From the NCBI RefSeq assembly GCF_002441695.1, contig NZ_JXJW01000002.1, positions 129,199-193,198 of the forward strand: DNA of 64,000 nucleotides, read 5' to 3'. The stretch is from Pseudolactococcus piscium. GTDB taxonomy: Bacteria > Bacillota > Bacilli > Lactobacillales > Streptococcaceae. Shown one piece after another: positions 57,198 to 64,000 of this stretch. The stretch's first letter is position 1; every line of letters begins with the position of its first letter. The notes under the pieces are model-generated. The model searched no databases. It saw only the letters and a list, made by a program, of their open reading frames with translations, and was not told where the DNA came from. Both the position numbers and the translations under genes were made by a program.

Positions 57198-59171
57198 ATG
57201 TCTAAGAAAAGAATTGCGGTGATAGGTGCTGGTATAGCTGGTGTTAAAGCAGCTAAGACCTTATCTAAAAAGCTTAAAAATGAGGCAGAAATCATACTGA
57301 TTGATAAGCATAGCTATCATACGATGATGACACAACTACATGAGATCGCTGCTGGTCGTGTGCCATTTACCAATGCGCAATATGACTTACAAAAATTATT
57401 TGCCCACCAAAAAAATGTACAGTTATTAACTGATGAAGTGGTCGGGTTAGATAAAGTAGCCAAAAAAATTACGACCAAACATAGTGGTGTCATTGACTAT
57501 GATTACGTAATCGTAGCAATCGGCGGCGAACCAAATGATTTTGGTGTGCCTGGTGTCAAAAAAAATGCCTTTACCTTATGGTCGATGGAAGATGCGCTTA
57601 AAATCAAGCGCCATCTTGAGAAAGTTGTTGAGCAAGCATCTCTAGAACATGATGATGAAAAACGCAAAGCCTTGCTTAATTTTGTCGTTGCCGGATCAGG
57701 CTTTACCGGGATAGAAATGATTGGCGAACTAATTGACTGGCGTAGCGTTGTTGCGCGTGAGTACAAATTAGATGAGTCAGAGTTCACATTAAGTGTTGTC
57801 GAAATGATGCCGACGATTCTAAATACTTTAGATCGTAAAGACGCTGACAAAGTTGTCAAGTATCTAGCTAAGAAACATGTTAACTTACTCTTAAATCATG
57901 CGATCACAGAAGTTGCACCAGATCATATCAAGATTAAAGATGGTGCTGATGTACCGACACATACCTTGATTTGGACTACTGGTGTGCAAGGTAACACACA
58001 AGCAACACAGTATGGTCTAGCACAAAGTGAACGTGGTCAACGTCTAACAGCTAATGCCTATATGGAAGCAGTTGGCTTCGAGGACCTAGGCATTTATGTT
58101 GCTGGTGATGTATCAGGTTATATCGAAAAAGAAACTGGCCGTCCAACACCACAAATTGTTGAGGCAGCTGAACAAACAGCGCATACAGCATCTCAAAATA
58201 TCATTGCAGACATTAAAGGTGGCGAGAAGCATCAGTTTGTTGGGAAATATCAGGGTACGATGGTATCTGTAGGCTCTAAATGGGGTGTCGCATCACTCAT
58301 GGGCAAACTCCATCTATCAGGCTTCTTTGCCATGGCTGTTAAGCATCTGATTTTTATCATGTACACACTACAGATTGGTAGTCTATGGTACATGTTTACC
58401 TATCTTAAAAATGAAATTTTTCATACCAGTAACGAACGTAACCTTTTCCGTGGTCACACGTCTCGTCTTGGTAATGTGCTTTGGTCAGTGCCACTCCGTG
58501 TCTTCTATGGCTTAGTCTGGTTAGTTGAAGCGTCATCAAAATGGATTGGTGATGGTAAGCTTTGGGACCCAACAACCTGGTTTGGTAAAGGGTCTTGGTT
58601 TAATAACGACCTCCATTTCCCATTTGCCTGGCTTAAAGAAGCAGCTAGTGGTGCAGCAGACGCAGCAGCGGGTGCATCTACAGGTGGTGCAGAAACGGCT
58701 ACAAAAGCAGCAGATGCAGCAGCAGGTGCAAGTACCGCAGTTGCTTCTGGCGCAGGTGAAGCAACTAAATCAGCTGCCCAATTTGGCTTATCATATTCAT
58801 ACGGTCATGAACCAATGGCTGTGCTAGACAAGTTACCAAACTGGATGGAACCTATTTTCAAATTTATGATTCCAAACAAAGAAGTTGCCTTGTTCATGCA
58901 AAAATTCATGTCAGTTGTTGAGGTTGCCTTGGCACTTGCCTTGATTGTAGGTGCATTTACTTGGCTTGCAGCAGCAGCAACGGCGGCATTGACAGTGATG
59001 TTCTCATTATCAGGTATGTTCTACTGGGTTAACATCTGGTTCATTTTTGTCGCAATTGCTTTGATGAATGGGTCAGGTCGTTCATTTGGACTAGATAAAT
59101 GGATCCAACCTTGGTTACAAAAACACTTCTTTAAGTGGTGGTATGGTAAATCTAAATCAATGTATAAATAA
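57198..59171 (+). CDS. ndh: Type II NADH dehydrogenase with C-terminal membrane extension
   Basis: This 657-aa flavoprotein oxidises NADH and reduces quinone. The first 400 residues are a normal NDH-2: FAD site AVIGAGIAGVKAAK, NAD site VVAGSGFTGIEMIGEL and the second FAD motif YVAGDVSGY. The usual end near residue 410 is followed by a membrane-associated stretch, an Ala/Gly/Thr-rich linker (about 480-527) that repeats ADAAAGAST, and a C-terminal domain with two or three helices (about 570-640), DoxX-like. GGAGAC precedes the ATG. Long NDH-2 forms occur in some lactic bacteria. The extension may anchor the enzyme or give a second quinone-facing domain. Confidence 0.9.
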   Translation: MSKKRIAVIGAGIAGVKAAKTLSKKLKNEAEIILIDKHSYHTMMTQLHEIAAGRVPFTNAQYDLQKLFAHQKNVQLLTDEVVGLDKVAKKITTKHSGVIDYDYVIVAIGGEPNDFGVPGVKKNAFTLWSMEDALKIKRHLEKVVEQASLEHDDEKRKALLNFVVAGSGFTGIEMIGELIDWRSVVAREYKLDESEFTLSVVEMMPTILNTLDRKDADKVVKYLAKKHVNLLLNHAITEVAPDHIKIKDGADVPTHTLIWTTGVQGNTQATQYGLAQSERGQRLTANAYMEAVGFEDLGIYVAGDVSGYIEKETGRPTPQIVEAAEQTAHTASQNIIADIKGGEKHQFVGKYQGTMVSVGSKWGVASLMGKLHLSGFFAMAVKHLIFIMYTLQIGSLWYMFTYLKNEIFHTSNERNLFRGHTSRLGNVLWSVPLRVFYGLVWLVEASSKWIGDGKLWDPTTWFGKGSWFNNDLHFPFAWLKEAASGAADAAAGASTGGAETATKAADAAAGASTAVASGAGEATKSAAQFGLSYSYGHEPMAVLDKLPNWMEPIFKFMIPNKEVALFMQKFMSVVEVALALALIVGAFTWLAAAATAALTVMFSLSGMFYWVNIWFIFVAIALMNGSGRSFGLDKWIQPWLQKHFFKWWYGKSKSMYK

Positions 59172-59176
59172 GCAAA

Positions 59177-59204
59177 ATAAAAACGTCCTAGGGCGTTTTT
59201 TGTT
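59177..59204 (+). terminator. Terminator after ndh
   Basis: AAAACG pairs with CGTTTT around a GC-rich loop, followed by more T. Confidence 0.75.
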
Positions 59205-59228
59205 AATCAAAACAAGATCAAATGGCTT

Positions 59229-60071
59229 TCATTGCTCATAATCTGTCGAGATAATTTGCTGATAATTTTGCTCAAAAGCAGTTTTTAAGGCATTTAATTT
59301 TTCAGTAGCTTTCAAGTAAGCATCGGAACCCATCAGAAAATGTAGGGGGGTATCACTAGACTGCTGTAGATTATAAATCAGTTTGGCAGCTTTTTTTGGA
59401 TCCCCAGGTTGATTGCCAGATAGCGCTTTTAAGTTTTGGATGTTTTTACCAGCTGTGTCAGTATATGCCGGATGGACACTTTTATTCTCTTTAGCTGATC
59501 GATTGGCGAAATCTGTCTTGAAATCACCTGGTTCTAATAAGGTGACATGAATACCAAGTGGCTTAACCTCTAAAGCCAAACTCTCAGATAGCCCTTCGAG
59601 TGCAAATTTTGTCGCATGGTAATAACCAAATCCAGCAAAAGCTCTTAAACCTCCTAAAGAGGAGACGTTCATGATGTCTCCTTTTTTATTTTGACGCATG
59701 ATTGGTAAAATCTCATCTAACATATTTTTAACACCCCAGAGATTCACGTCAAATAGCTGCTTAATCTCGTCAGTATTAGCAAATTCAATAGATGAAAAAT
59801 AGGCATACCCTGCATTATTCACAAGGACATCGATTGTTCCCCACTTCTCTATTACAGTTTGTACTGCCAGATGAATTTGCATTTGATTGGTGACATCCAC
59901 TTCTAAAATCAGCAGATTATCTAGGTGTTGCCAGTTCGGAATATAGGTTTTAATCGCCTGTATCTGCCGTGCTGTAGCAACAACTAAACAGTCTTGTGAG
60001 AGTAAGTAGCTAACTAAAGCTTTGCCCAGACCTGTGGCGCTTCCTGTTATCATCCATACGTTCTTATGCAT
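59229..60071 (-). CDS. Short-chain dehydrogenase/reductase
   Basis: This 280-aa classical SDR has the cofactor motif TGSATGLGKAL, the NNAG motif (VLVNNAGYAY), catalytic Ser in VSSLGG and the YxxxK motif in YYHATKFALEG. It probably uses NADP. The substrate is unknown. It is divergent from a MerR regulator with a 72-bp shared region, a common arrangement for stress-induced oxidoreductases. AAGGAG precedes the ATG. Confidence 0.9.
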   Translation of the reverse strand: MHKNVWMITGSATGLGKALVSYLLSQDCLVVATARQIQAIKTYIPNWQHLDNLLILEVDVTNQMQIHLAVQTVIEKWGTIDVLVNNAGYAYFSSIEFANTDEIKQLFDVNLWGVKNMLDEILPIMRQNKKGDIMNVSSLGGLRAFAGFGYYHATKFALEGLSESLALEVKPLGIHVTLLEPGDFKTDFANRSAKENKSVHPAYTDTAGKNIQNLKALSGNQPGDPKKAAKLIYNLQQSSDTPLHFLMGSDAYLKATEKLNALKTAFEQNYQQIISTDYEQ

Positions 60072-60143
60072 TGCAAAATCTCCTTTAAATGTGTAATATA
60101 GCTATTATATTGCATGAGAGTTACTATCAGTCAAGGAGAAAAG

Positions 60144-60542
60144 ATGTATACAGTCAAAGATGTTTCAAAAGAGTTTAACATATCGCCCCATACCTTAAGA
60201 TTTTATGCGAATAAGGACTTGTTTCCAAACATTACCAGAAATAAACAAAATATACGCCTATTTTCTGATAAAGATCTGGAGTATGTTGAAATGGTCTTAG
60301 CATTACGTCATACTGGTATGTCTTTACCGAGTATAAAAGCCTATATAGACCTTTGCGCTATCGGAGATGACAGTGTGATAGAGCGTTCAGAGATTATAGC
60401 AAATGAATTAAGACAGGCTGAAAATAAACTAATAGAAAGTATCCAACAAAGAGATATTTTAAGAAATAAACTAGCCTACTATCAAGAAGCCATCGAAAAA
60501 GGTGAGAAGTCTGTGATATGGGGAGTGAACAAACAGTTGTGA
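60144..60542 (+). CDS. MerR family transcriptional regulator
   Basis: This 132-aa regulator has the MerR winged helix MYTVKDVSKEFNISPHTLRF and a dimerising coiled coil (about 75-115). There are no cysteines arranged as a metal site. I start at the ATG at 60144, after AAGGAG; the longer frame begins upstream of that site. It probably controls the divergent SDR gene. AATATA/TATATT (about 60096-60112) in the shared region is a candidate operator. Confidence 0.88.
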   Translation: MYTVKDVSKEFNISPHTLRFYANKDLFPNITRNKQNIRLFSDKDLEYVEMVLALRHTGMSLPSIKAYIDLCAIGDDSVIERSEIIANELRQAENKLIESIQQRDILRNKLAYYQEAIEKGEKSVIWGVNKQL

Positions 60543-60584
60543 GTACTCTCTACTTGTTAAACGATATAAGAAAGATAAATAAAC

Positions 60585-61196
60585 TCATTTGATAAGTGTA
60601 AAAAACTCATCTAAATGATATCGCACATGTGGATAGCCTGGCTTTAGTGCTTTACCAACAGGTAACAGCAACATAGCTTGGTAGTTAGCAGGGATATCAA
60701 GGTAGGTTTTTATTTTATCAAAATCTACCCCTATCATCGGTACTGAGTCATAGCCGAAAGCACGAACAACATGCATCAGATTCATTGAGAATAAGCCACT
60801 ATCGAATTTCAATCCTTCAATACCGATATCTTCTGGATGTAAGTTTAGATAGGTTGAGACACGTGTCATTTTATAGCTTCTGTCTGCTTCAGTTAGCGTA
60901 CCACGTTCAATATTAAAGTCCATAAGTTTATCTGCATCATATAATGTCTTATCGCCAAAGATTATGAAAACAACAGAGGCATCTTTAACTTGTTTTTGAC
61001 CATAGGCAAATGTTCTGAGGACGTCTTGTTTTTCTTTATGTTTTACTGCAATAATTTTCCAAGGTTGGAAGTTATTACTTGATGGTGCATTTGCTGCACT
61101 TTGTATCATCTCTTGTATCTCTTTGTCTGAGATCTCATAGTTGGGATCAAACGTTCTTACAGAAGCACGATCATTTAAAAAGGTTAAGTAAGTCAT
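60585..61196 (-). CDS. Nitroreductase family protein
   Basis: This 203-aa flavoprotein has the FMN-binding start RASVRTFDPNYEISDKEIQE, then SAANAPSSNNFQPWKIIAVK, and the C-terminal LLPVGKALKPGY. It reduces quinones or nitro compounds with NAD(P)H. I start at the ATG at 61196; the longer frame would run into the divergent regulator. It is divergent from an HxlR gene that likely controls it. Confidence 0.9.
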   Translation of the reverse strand: MTYLTFLNDRASVRTFDPNYEISDKEIQEMIQSAANAPSSNNFQPWKIIAVKHKEKQDVLRTFAYGQKQVKDASVVFIIFGDKTLYDADKLMDFNIERGTLTEADRSYKMTRVSTYLNLHPEDIGIEGLKFDSGLFSMNLMHVVRAFGYDSVPMIGVDFDKIKTYLDIPANYQAMLLLPVGKALKPGYPHVRYHLDEFFTLIK

Positions 61197-61299
61197 GAGG
61201 TAATATCTCTTTTCTATGTGATATATGCTATTATAAGCTTTATAATCAAAAATATAAGTACGCACTTTTTTGTTACTGTAATCAAGCGGAGGAAGATGA

Positions 61300-61605
61300 A
61301 TGATTGACAATGAATGTGGCATTTCGAAAATAATGGCTATCTTAGGTGGTAAGTGGCAGCTCAATATTTTATGGCAGATGTCTAAACAGACAGATATCCG
61401 GTTTAATCAGTTAAAAAGAGAAGTAAAGGGGATAACAAATGTCATGTTGACAAGATGTCTTACAACACTCGTTGCATATGACCTGGTCCAAAGAACTGAT
61501 TTCAATACTATCCCACCTCACGTTGTATACAGGTTAACTGATAAGGGAAGAGAGCTTGTCCCTTTTCTAAATGAATTGAATAATTGGGGAAAACAAAATT
61601 TTTAG
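61300..61605 (+). CDS. HxlR family transcriptional regulator
   Basis: This 101-aa winged-helix protein has the HxlR pattern CGISKIMAILGGKWQLNILW, with an N-terminal Cys (Cys6) of the type that senses electrophiles in this family. GGAGGAAG precedes the ATG. It is divergent from the nitroreductase gene. AAGT..ACTT (about 61256-61267) between them is a candidate operator. Confidence 0.88.
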   Translation: MIDNECGISKIMAILGGKWQLNILWQMSKQTDIRFNQLKREVKGITNVMLTRCLTTLVAYDLVQRTDFNTIPPHVVYRLTDKGRELVPFLNELNNWGKQNF

Positions 61606-61670
61606 TTATATTTTAACAGGTTGGGATTAACTTATTGAGATGTAACGAAGTGATGACAAGGAGAATGCAT

Positions 61671-62051
61671 ATGAAATTAGACATGGTTGGTATCATTACC
61701 AAGGATATGGCAAAGGCAATTCAGTTTTATGAGACATTAGGATTTGCTGTCTCAAGTGAGGCATCAGATGATTATGTTGAATTAAAACATGAGGGGATTC
61801 GTTTGTCTCTGAATTCAGCAAACATGCTATCGAGTATATACGGTTATGAACCGAAAACAGTAGGTGACAAGATAGAGTTGGCCTTTCTATGCGACACGGT
61901 TAAGGAAGTCGATACGCTTTATGATAAGATGACCACTGCGGGCTATGTAGGATTTAAAGCCCCTTGGGATGCTTTTTGGGGACAACGTTATGCCATCATT
62001 AAAGATATAGATGGTCATTTACTCAGTTTATTCGCTAATATAAGTGCATGA
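61671..62051 (+). CDS. VOC family protein (glyoxalase/bleomycin resistance fold)
   Basis: This 126-aa protein has two beta-alpha-beta-beta-beta units of the VOC fold (MVGIITKDMAKAIQFYETLG and FWGQRYAIIKDIDGHLLSLF). The C-terminal Glu of metal-binding members is not obvious. I start at the ATG at 61671 after AAGGAGAA. It follows the HxlR gene by 65 nt and may belong to the same stress response. The substrate is unknown. Confidence 0.85.
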   Translation: MKLDMVGIITKDMAKAIQFYETLGFAVSSEASDDYVELKHEGIRLSLNSANMLSSIYGYEPKTVGDKIELAFLCDTVKEVDTLYDKMTTAGYVGFKAPWDAFWGQRYAIIKDIDGHLLSLFANISA

Positions 62052-62141
62052 TTGAAACCTGTTTACTTTGTCAAGTTAGCTGGCAGATTATCTAGGGTGT
62101 CAGAGTGGTATAGCAGCTATATCAGTGGTATAATAAAGGGT

Positions 62142-62801
62142 ATGAAAATAGTCGTCCTAGCAGGAGGTCCTGCAGCTTCATTTGAAACTTACCTCGCACA
62201 AAGCGGTGATATTGCACATACCTATTTTGTTGGCGTAGACAGAGGTGCCTACCGCCTGATGCGTGCCGGTTTTCCTGTTAATTTAGCTATCGGTGATTTC
62301 GATAGTCTTAATTCTGAAGAATTTGAAGCTGTATCAGCCTACGCAGATGAGCTTCACCAGTCACCAGCTGAGAAAGATGATACGGATTTAGAGCTTGCCA
62401 TGCTAACAGTAGCGGCACATTTTAAAAAGATTGACGAGATACTTATTTTAGGGGGTATCGGTGGTAGATTTGATCATGGTATTCAAATTTTTTATTTAGT
62501 TTTGCAAAAAAGATTTGCTGAGCTAGTAGAAAAAATCAGGTTGATTGACGGTCAAAATGTGATTCAATTTGTAGGCCCTGGGCGACATCAGATCGTGAAA
62601 AATCCATCGATGACCTATTTAGCATTCGCCAGTCTAACGCCCGTGAGCAATTTTCTGATTAAGGACGCTAAATATGAACTAGATAGAACGGATTTTGAAC
62701 GCAATTTTTCTTTGTCATCTAATGAATTCATCGATGAGCAACCGGTTACGATTTCCTTCACAGCAGGTATCGTTTCGATTATACAATCCAAAGACTTATA
62801 A
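62142..62801 (+). CDS. thiN: Thiamine pyrophosphokinase
   Basis: This 219-aa enzyme makes thiamine diphosphate from thiamine and ATP. It shows GVDRGAYRLMRAGFPVNLAI followed by GDFDS, KDDTDLELA and GGIGGRFDHGI, the family motifs. I start at the ATG at 62142; a TTG 90 nt upstream opens the same frame but would be translated across TGGTATAAT (62126-62134). That promoter lies seven bases before the ATG, so the mRNA is probably leaderless. No TPP riboswitch is present upstream. Confidence 0.94.
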   Translation: MKIVVLAGGPAASFETYLAQSGDIAHTYFVGVDRGAYRLMRAGFPVNLAIGDFDSLNSEEFEAVSAYADELHQSPAEKDDTDLELAMLTVAAHFKKIDEILILGGIGGRFDHGIQIFYLVLQKRFAELVEKIRLIDGQNVIQFVGPGRHQIVKNPSMTYLAFASLTPVSNFLIKDAKYELDRTDFERNFSLSSNEFIDEQPVTISFTAGIVSIIQSKDL

Positions 62802-62816
62802 TGAATAAGTCTTTGG
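62788..62816 (+). other. Inverted repeat spanning the thiN stop codon
   Basis: CCAAAGACTTA (62788-62798) pairs perfectly with TAAGTCTTTGG (62806-62816). No T-run follows, so it is not a standard terminator. It lies directly before the copY promoter. Confidence 0.6.
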
Positions 62817-62818
62817 AC

Positions 62819-62850
62819 TTGACTTATATAGTTTACAGTTGTAAACTATA
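62819..62850 (+). promoter_or_regulatory. copYZA promoter and cop box
   Basis: Arms TATAGTTTACA (62827-62837) and TGTAAACTATA (62840-62850) flank GT. The core TACAGTTGTA fits the cop box TACAnnTGTA bound by CopY. It overlaps the spacer and -10 of a promoter with TTGACT at 62819-62824. Confidence 0.9.
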
Positions 62851-62871
62851 GATAGAGGTAAGGAGATAAAG

Positions 62872-63324
62872 ATGAATATTTCAGATTCAGAAATGGTCAT
62901 CATGCGTGCCATATGGACATTAGAGAGCGCATCTGTTGATCAGATATCATGTAAGATAGCGGCATCAAATGACTGGTCCGTTGCAACGATAAAAACATTA
63001 TTAGGTCGTTTGGTAAAAAAAGAAGTTTTGACAACAACAAAGTCGGGTCGAAAATTTATTTATACACCGACCTTGTCTGAGTGTCAGGCAGTTAACTTAA
63101 TGGGACAAGACTTATTAGATAAGGTTTGTGCCAAAAAATATGCGAATGTGATTTCAAATTTGATAGATGCTGCTGATTTGACACAGGAAAGCTTACAAGA
63201 CATCTCGGATGCTTTAGCCAAAAAAATACCGGCATGTCATGTCAGTTGTGACTGTTTAGATAAGTCATCTGAATGCACATGTGATCATACAAGTGCGACA
63301 GAAAAAGTAATGGAGACGATATGA
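62872..63324 (+). CDS. copY: Copper-responsive repressor CopY
   Basis: This 150-aa repressor has a BlaI/MecI-type winged helix (MNISDSEMVIMRAIWTLESA) and a Cys-rich C terminus that binds zinc or copper. The metal site reads CDCLDKSSECTC, that is CxC-x6-CxC, with further Cys and His just before it (CHVSCDC); classical CopY has a shorter gap of four or five. Zinc-loaded protein would sit on the cop box and copper would release it. It overlaps copZ. AAGGAG lies upstream. Confidence 0.93.
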   Translation: MNISDSEMVIMRAIWTLESASVDQISCKIAASNDWSVATIKTLLGRLVKKEVLTTTKSGRKFIYTPTLSECQAVNLMGQDLLDKVCAKKYANVISNLIDAADLTQESLQDISDALAKKIPACHVSCDCLDKSSECTCDHTSATEKVMETI

Positions 63325-63524
63325 TGGAAAAACTAACTTTAACGATTAAAGGCATGACCTGTAAAAATTGCGTTGCACATGTAACAGAGGCTTTATCATC
63401 TGTCGCAGACGTCAAAACTGTAAAAGTTAATTTGAAAAAGGGCGAGGCGACTGTCAAAGGTGATGCACCAAATATGGCTAGTCTAAAAGCGGCTGTTTCA
63501 GATGCTGGTTATCAAGTCGTCTAA
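63321..63524 (+). CDS. copZ: Copper chaperone CopZ
   Basis: This 67-aa protein is a single heavy-metal-associated domain with GMTCKNC (Cys14 and Cys17). It carries Cu(I) to CopY and the pump. It overlaps the end of copY by 4 nt; the start may be 63321 or the next ATG, 63324. A terminator-like stem lies between it and copA. Confidence 0.94.
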   Translation: MMEKLTLTIKGMTCKNCVAHVTEALSSVADVKTVKVNLKKGEATVKGDAPNMASLKAAVSDAGYQVV

Positions 63525-63529
63525 TTTAA

Positions 63530-63568
63530 CAAAGTGATGGTGGCAATTTGGCATCGTCGCTTTTTTTA
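63530..63568 (+). terminator. Terminator or attenuator between copZ and copA
   Basis: AAAGTGATGGTG pairs with CATCGTCGCTTT over 12 bp, three of them G-U, followed by T7. Some transcripts would stop here, giving more copYZ than copA message. Confidence 0.65.
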
Positions 63569-63583
63569 AACAATAGAAAGGAA

Positions 63584-63620
63584 GAACTTACTTAAGGGAG
63601 AACCAGTTGCAAGTAAGTTC
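63584..63620 (+). promoter_or_regulatory. Hairpin between the copA ribosome site and start codon
   Basis: GAACTTACTT (63584-63593) pairs perfectly with AAGTAAGTTC (63611-63620). GAAAGGAA lies just upstream (63577-63584) and the ATG 11 nt downstream. A second purine-rich stretch, AAGGGAG, lies in the loop. The layout is the same as before scrK. Confidence 0.6.
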
Positions 63621-63631
63621 AATACTGACAT

Positions 63632-64000
63632 ATGAAAACACAATCTTTTGTGATTACGGGAATGACTTGTGCTAACTGCGTGCATCAAGTCAATAAAGCT
63701 CTGGATGCATCTGATAGCGTCTTAGAAGCGACAGTGAATTTGGCTACTGAAAAAGCCAAGGTTGTCATGACAGATGATAGCGAGTTTAGCGAGATAATTC
63801 AGGCAGTTCGTCATGCAGGGTATGGGGCCATTGTTGATGATAAGGCAAATCGTGACAAGATTCGGCTGGCCAAACTGAAAGCAGAGAAACAACTTTTTTG
63901 GTCATTTGTTTTCTCGGCTTTACTGTCTCTTCCGATGCTGATTGGGATGATGGCTGCAATCTTCCAAGTCCATCCTTTGATGGTCTTTCATAATCCTTTA
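63632..64000 (+). CDS. copA: Copper-exporting P-type ATPase (partial, cut by window end)
   Basis: The visible 123 residues contain one heavy-metal-associated domain with GMTCANC (Cys13 and Cys16), a charged linker, and the start of the first membrane helices (FWSFVFSALLSLPMLIGMMA). This is the N terminus of a P1B-type ATPase that exports Cu(I). The ATPase core lies beyond position 64000. The order copY-copZ-copA matches the lactococcal and enterococcal copper operon. Confidence 0.92.
   Translation, partial: MKTQSFVITGMTCANCVHQVNKALDASDSVLEATVNLATEKAKVVMTDDSEFSEIIQAVRHAGYGAIVDDKANRDKIRLAKLKAEKQLFWSFVFSALLSLPMLIGMMAAIFQVHPLMVFHNPL

Noticed and set aside
62052-62141. TTG start adding 30 residues to ThiN
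   Set aside because: The added residues cross a TGGTATAAT promoter and do not resemble the family N terminus; MKIVVLAGG fits.

Overview
The window looks like the chromosome of a low-GC Gram-positive bacterium of the family Streptococcaceae, most likely a Lactococcus-type organism (Lactococcus or Pseudolactococcus). The main clues are a PurBox (CCGAAC core) placed as in Lactococcus upstream of purD, a ptnABCD/manO mannose-glucose PTS, a CiaRH-type two-component system, a hrtBA-like haem exporter, copYZA with a TACAnnTGTA cop box, a DUF2969 protein, an EbsA/ferredoxin/LysM/cmk block and a DexB-type glucan 1,6-alpha-glucosidase. No prophage, insertion sequence, tRNA or rRNA gene was seen. The assignment is by recognition, without database search.

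Region 1 (1-6.5 kb) is the leader-distal end of a very large type I-E-like CRISPR array. It has about 106 essentially identical 28-nt repeats on a 61-62 nt period, a degenerate last repeat at 6441 and a decayed fossil repeat one period further on. The cas genes and leader must lie to the left of the window. Several spacers are duplicated, two of them as two-unit tandem blocks.

Region 2 (6.7-18.8 kb) is housekeeping: an ABC-F ATPase, a small RNA candidate on the minus strand, thioredoxin, a DUF2969 protein, a signal peptidase I homologue lacking both catalytic residues, the pdp-deoC-cdd nucleoside salvage operon behind a structured leader, dprA, purDEK (PurBox-controlled) with purB, and a NUDIX hydrolase. 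Region 3 (18.9-30.5 kb) is a sugar island: a ScrR-like LacI repressor, a mannose-family PTS (IIAB, IIC, IID) with a GH13 alpha-1,6-type glucosidase, an RpiR regulator, and the sucrose genes scrB <-> scrA plus scrK. The scrB and scrA promoters share one operator over both -35 boxes.

Region 4 (30.5-45.1 kb) holds an Ntdp-type phosphatase, a metallophosphoesterase, a MarR/MFS pair, queG, prfB, ftsEX, a GNAT, serS with its T-box and a coupled unknown gene, the ptnABCD/manO system and a LysR regulator. Region 5 (45.2-59.2 kb) has ebsA, ferredoxin, a LysM protein, cmk, an LCP protein, dexB, ciaRH, yidD, hrtBA-like genes, an unlisted 51-aa HicB-like protein, recQ and a 657-aa type II NADH dehydrogenase with a C-terminal membrane extension. 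Region 6 (59.2-64 kb) has small stress modules (SDR/MerR, nitroreductase/HxlR, a VOC protein), thiN, and the copper operon copY-copZ-copA, with copA cut by the window edge.

Two patterns cut across regions. At least ten genes have a -10 box only 6-8 nt before the start codon, usually an extended TGnTATAAT, which implies leaderless mRNAs. Two genes (scrK and copA) have a good Shine-Dalgarno separated from the start by a perfect hairpin followed by exactly 11 nt.
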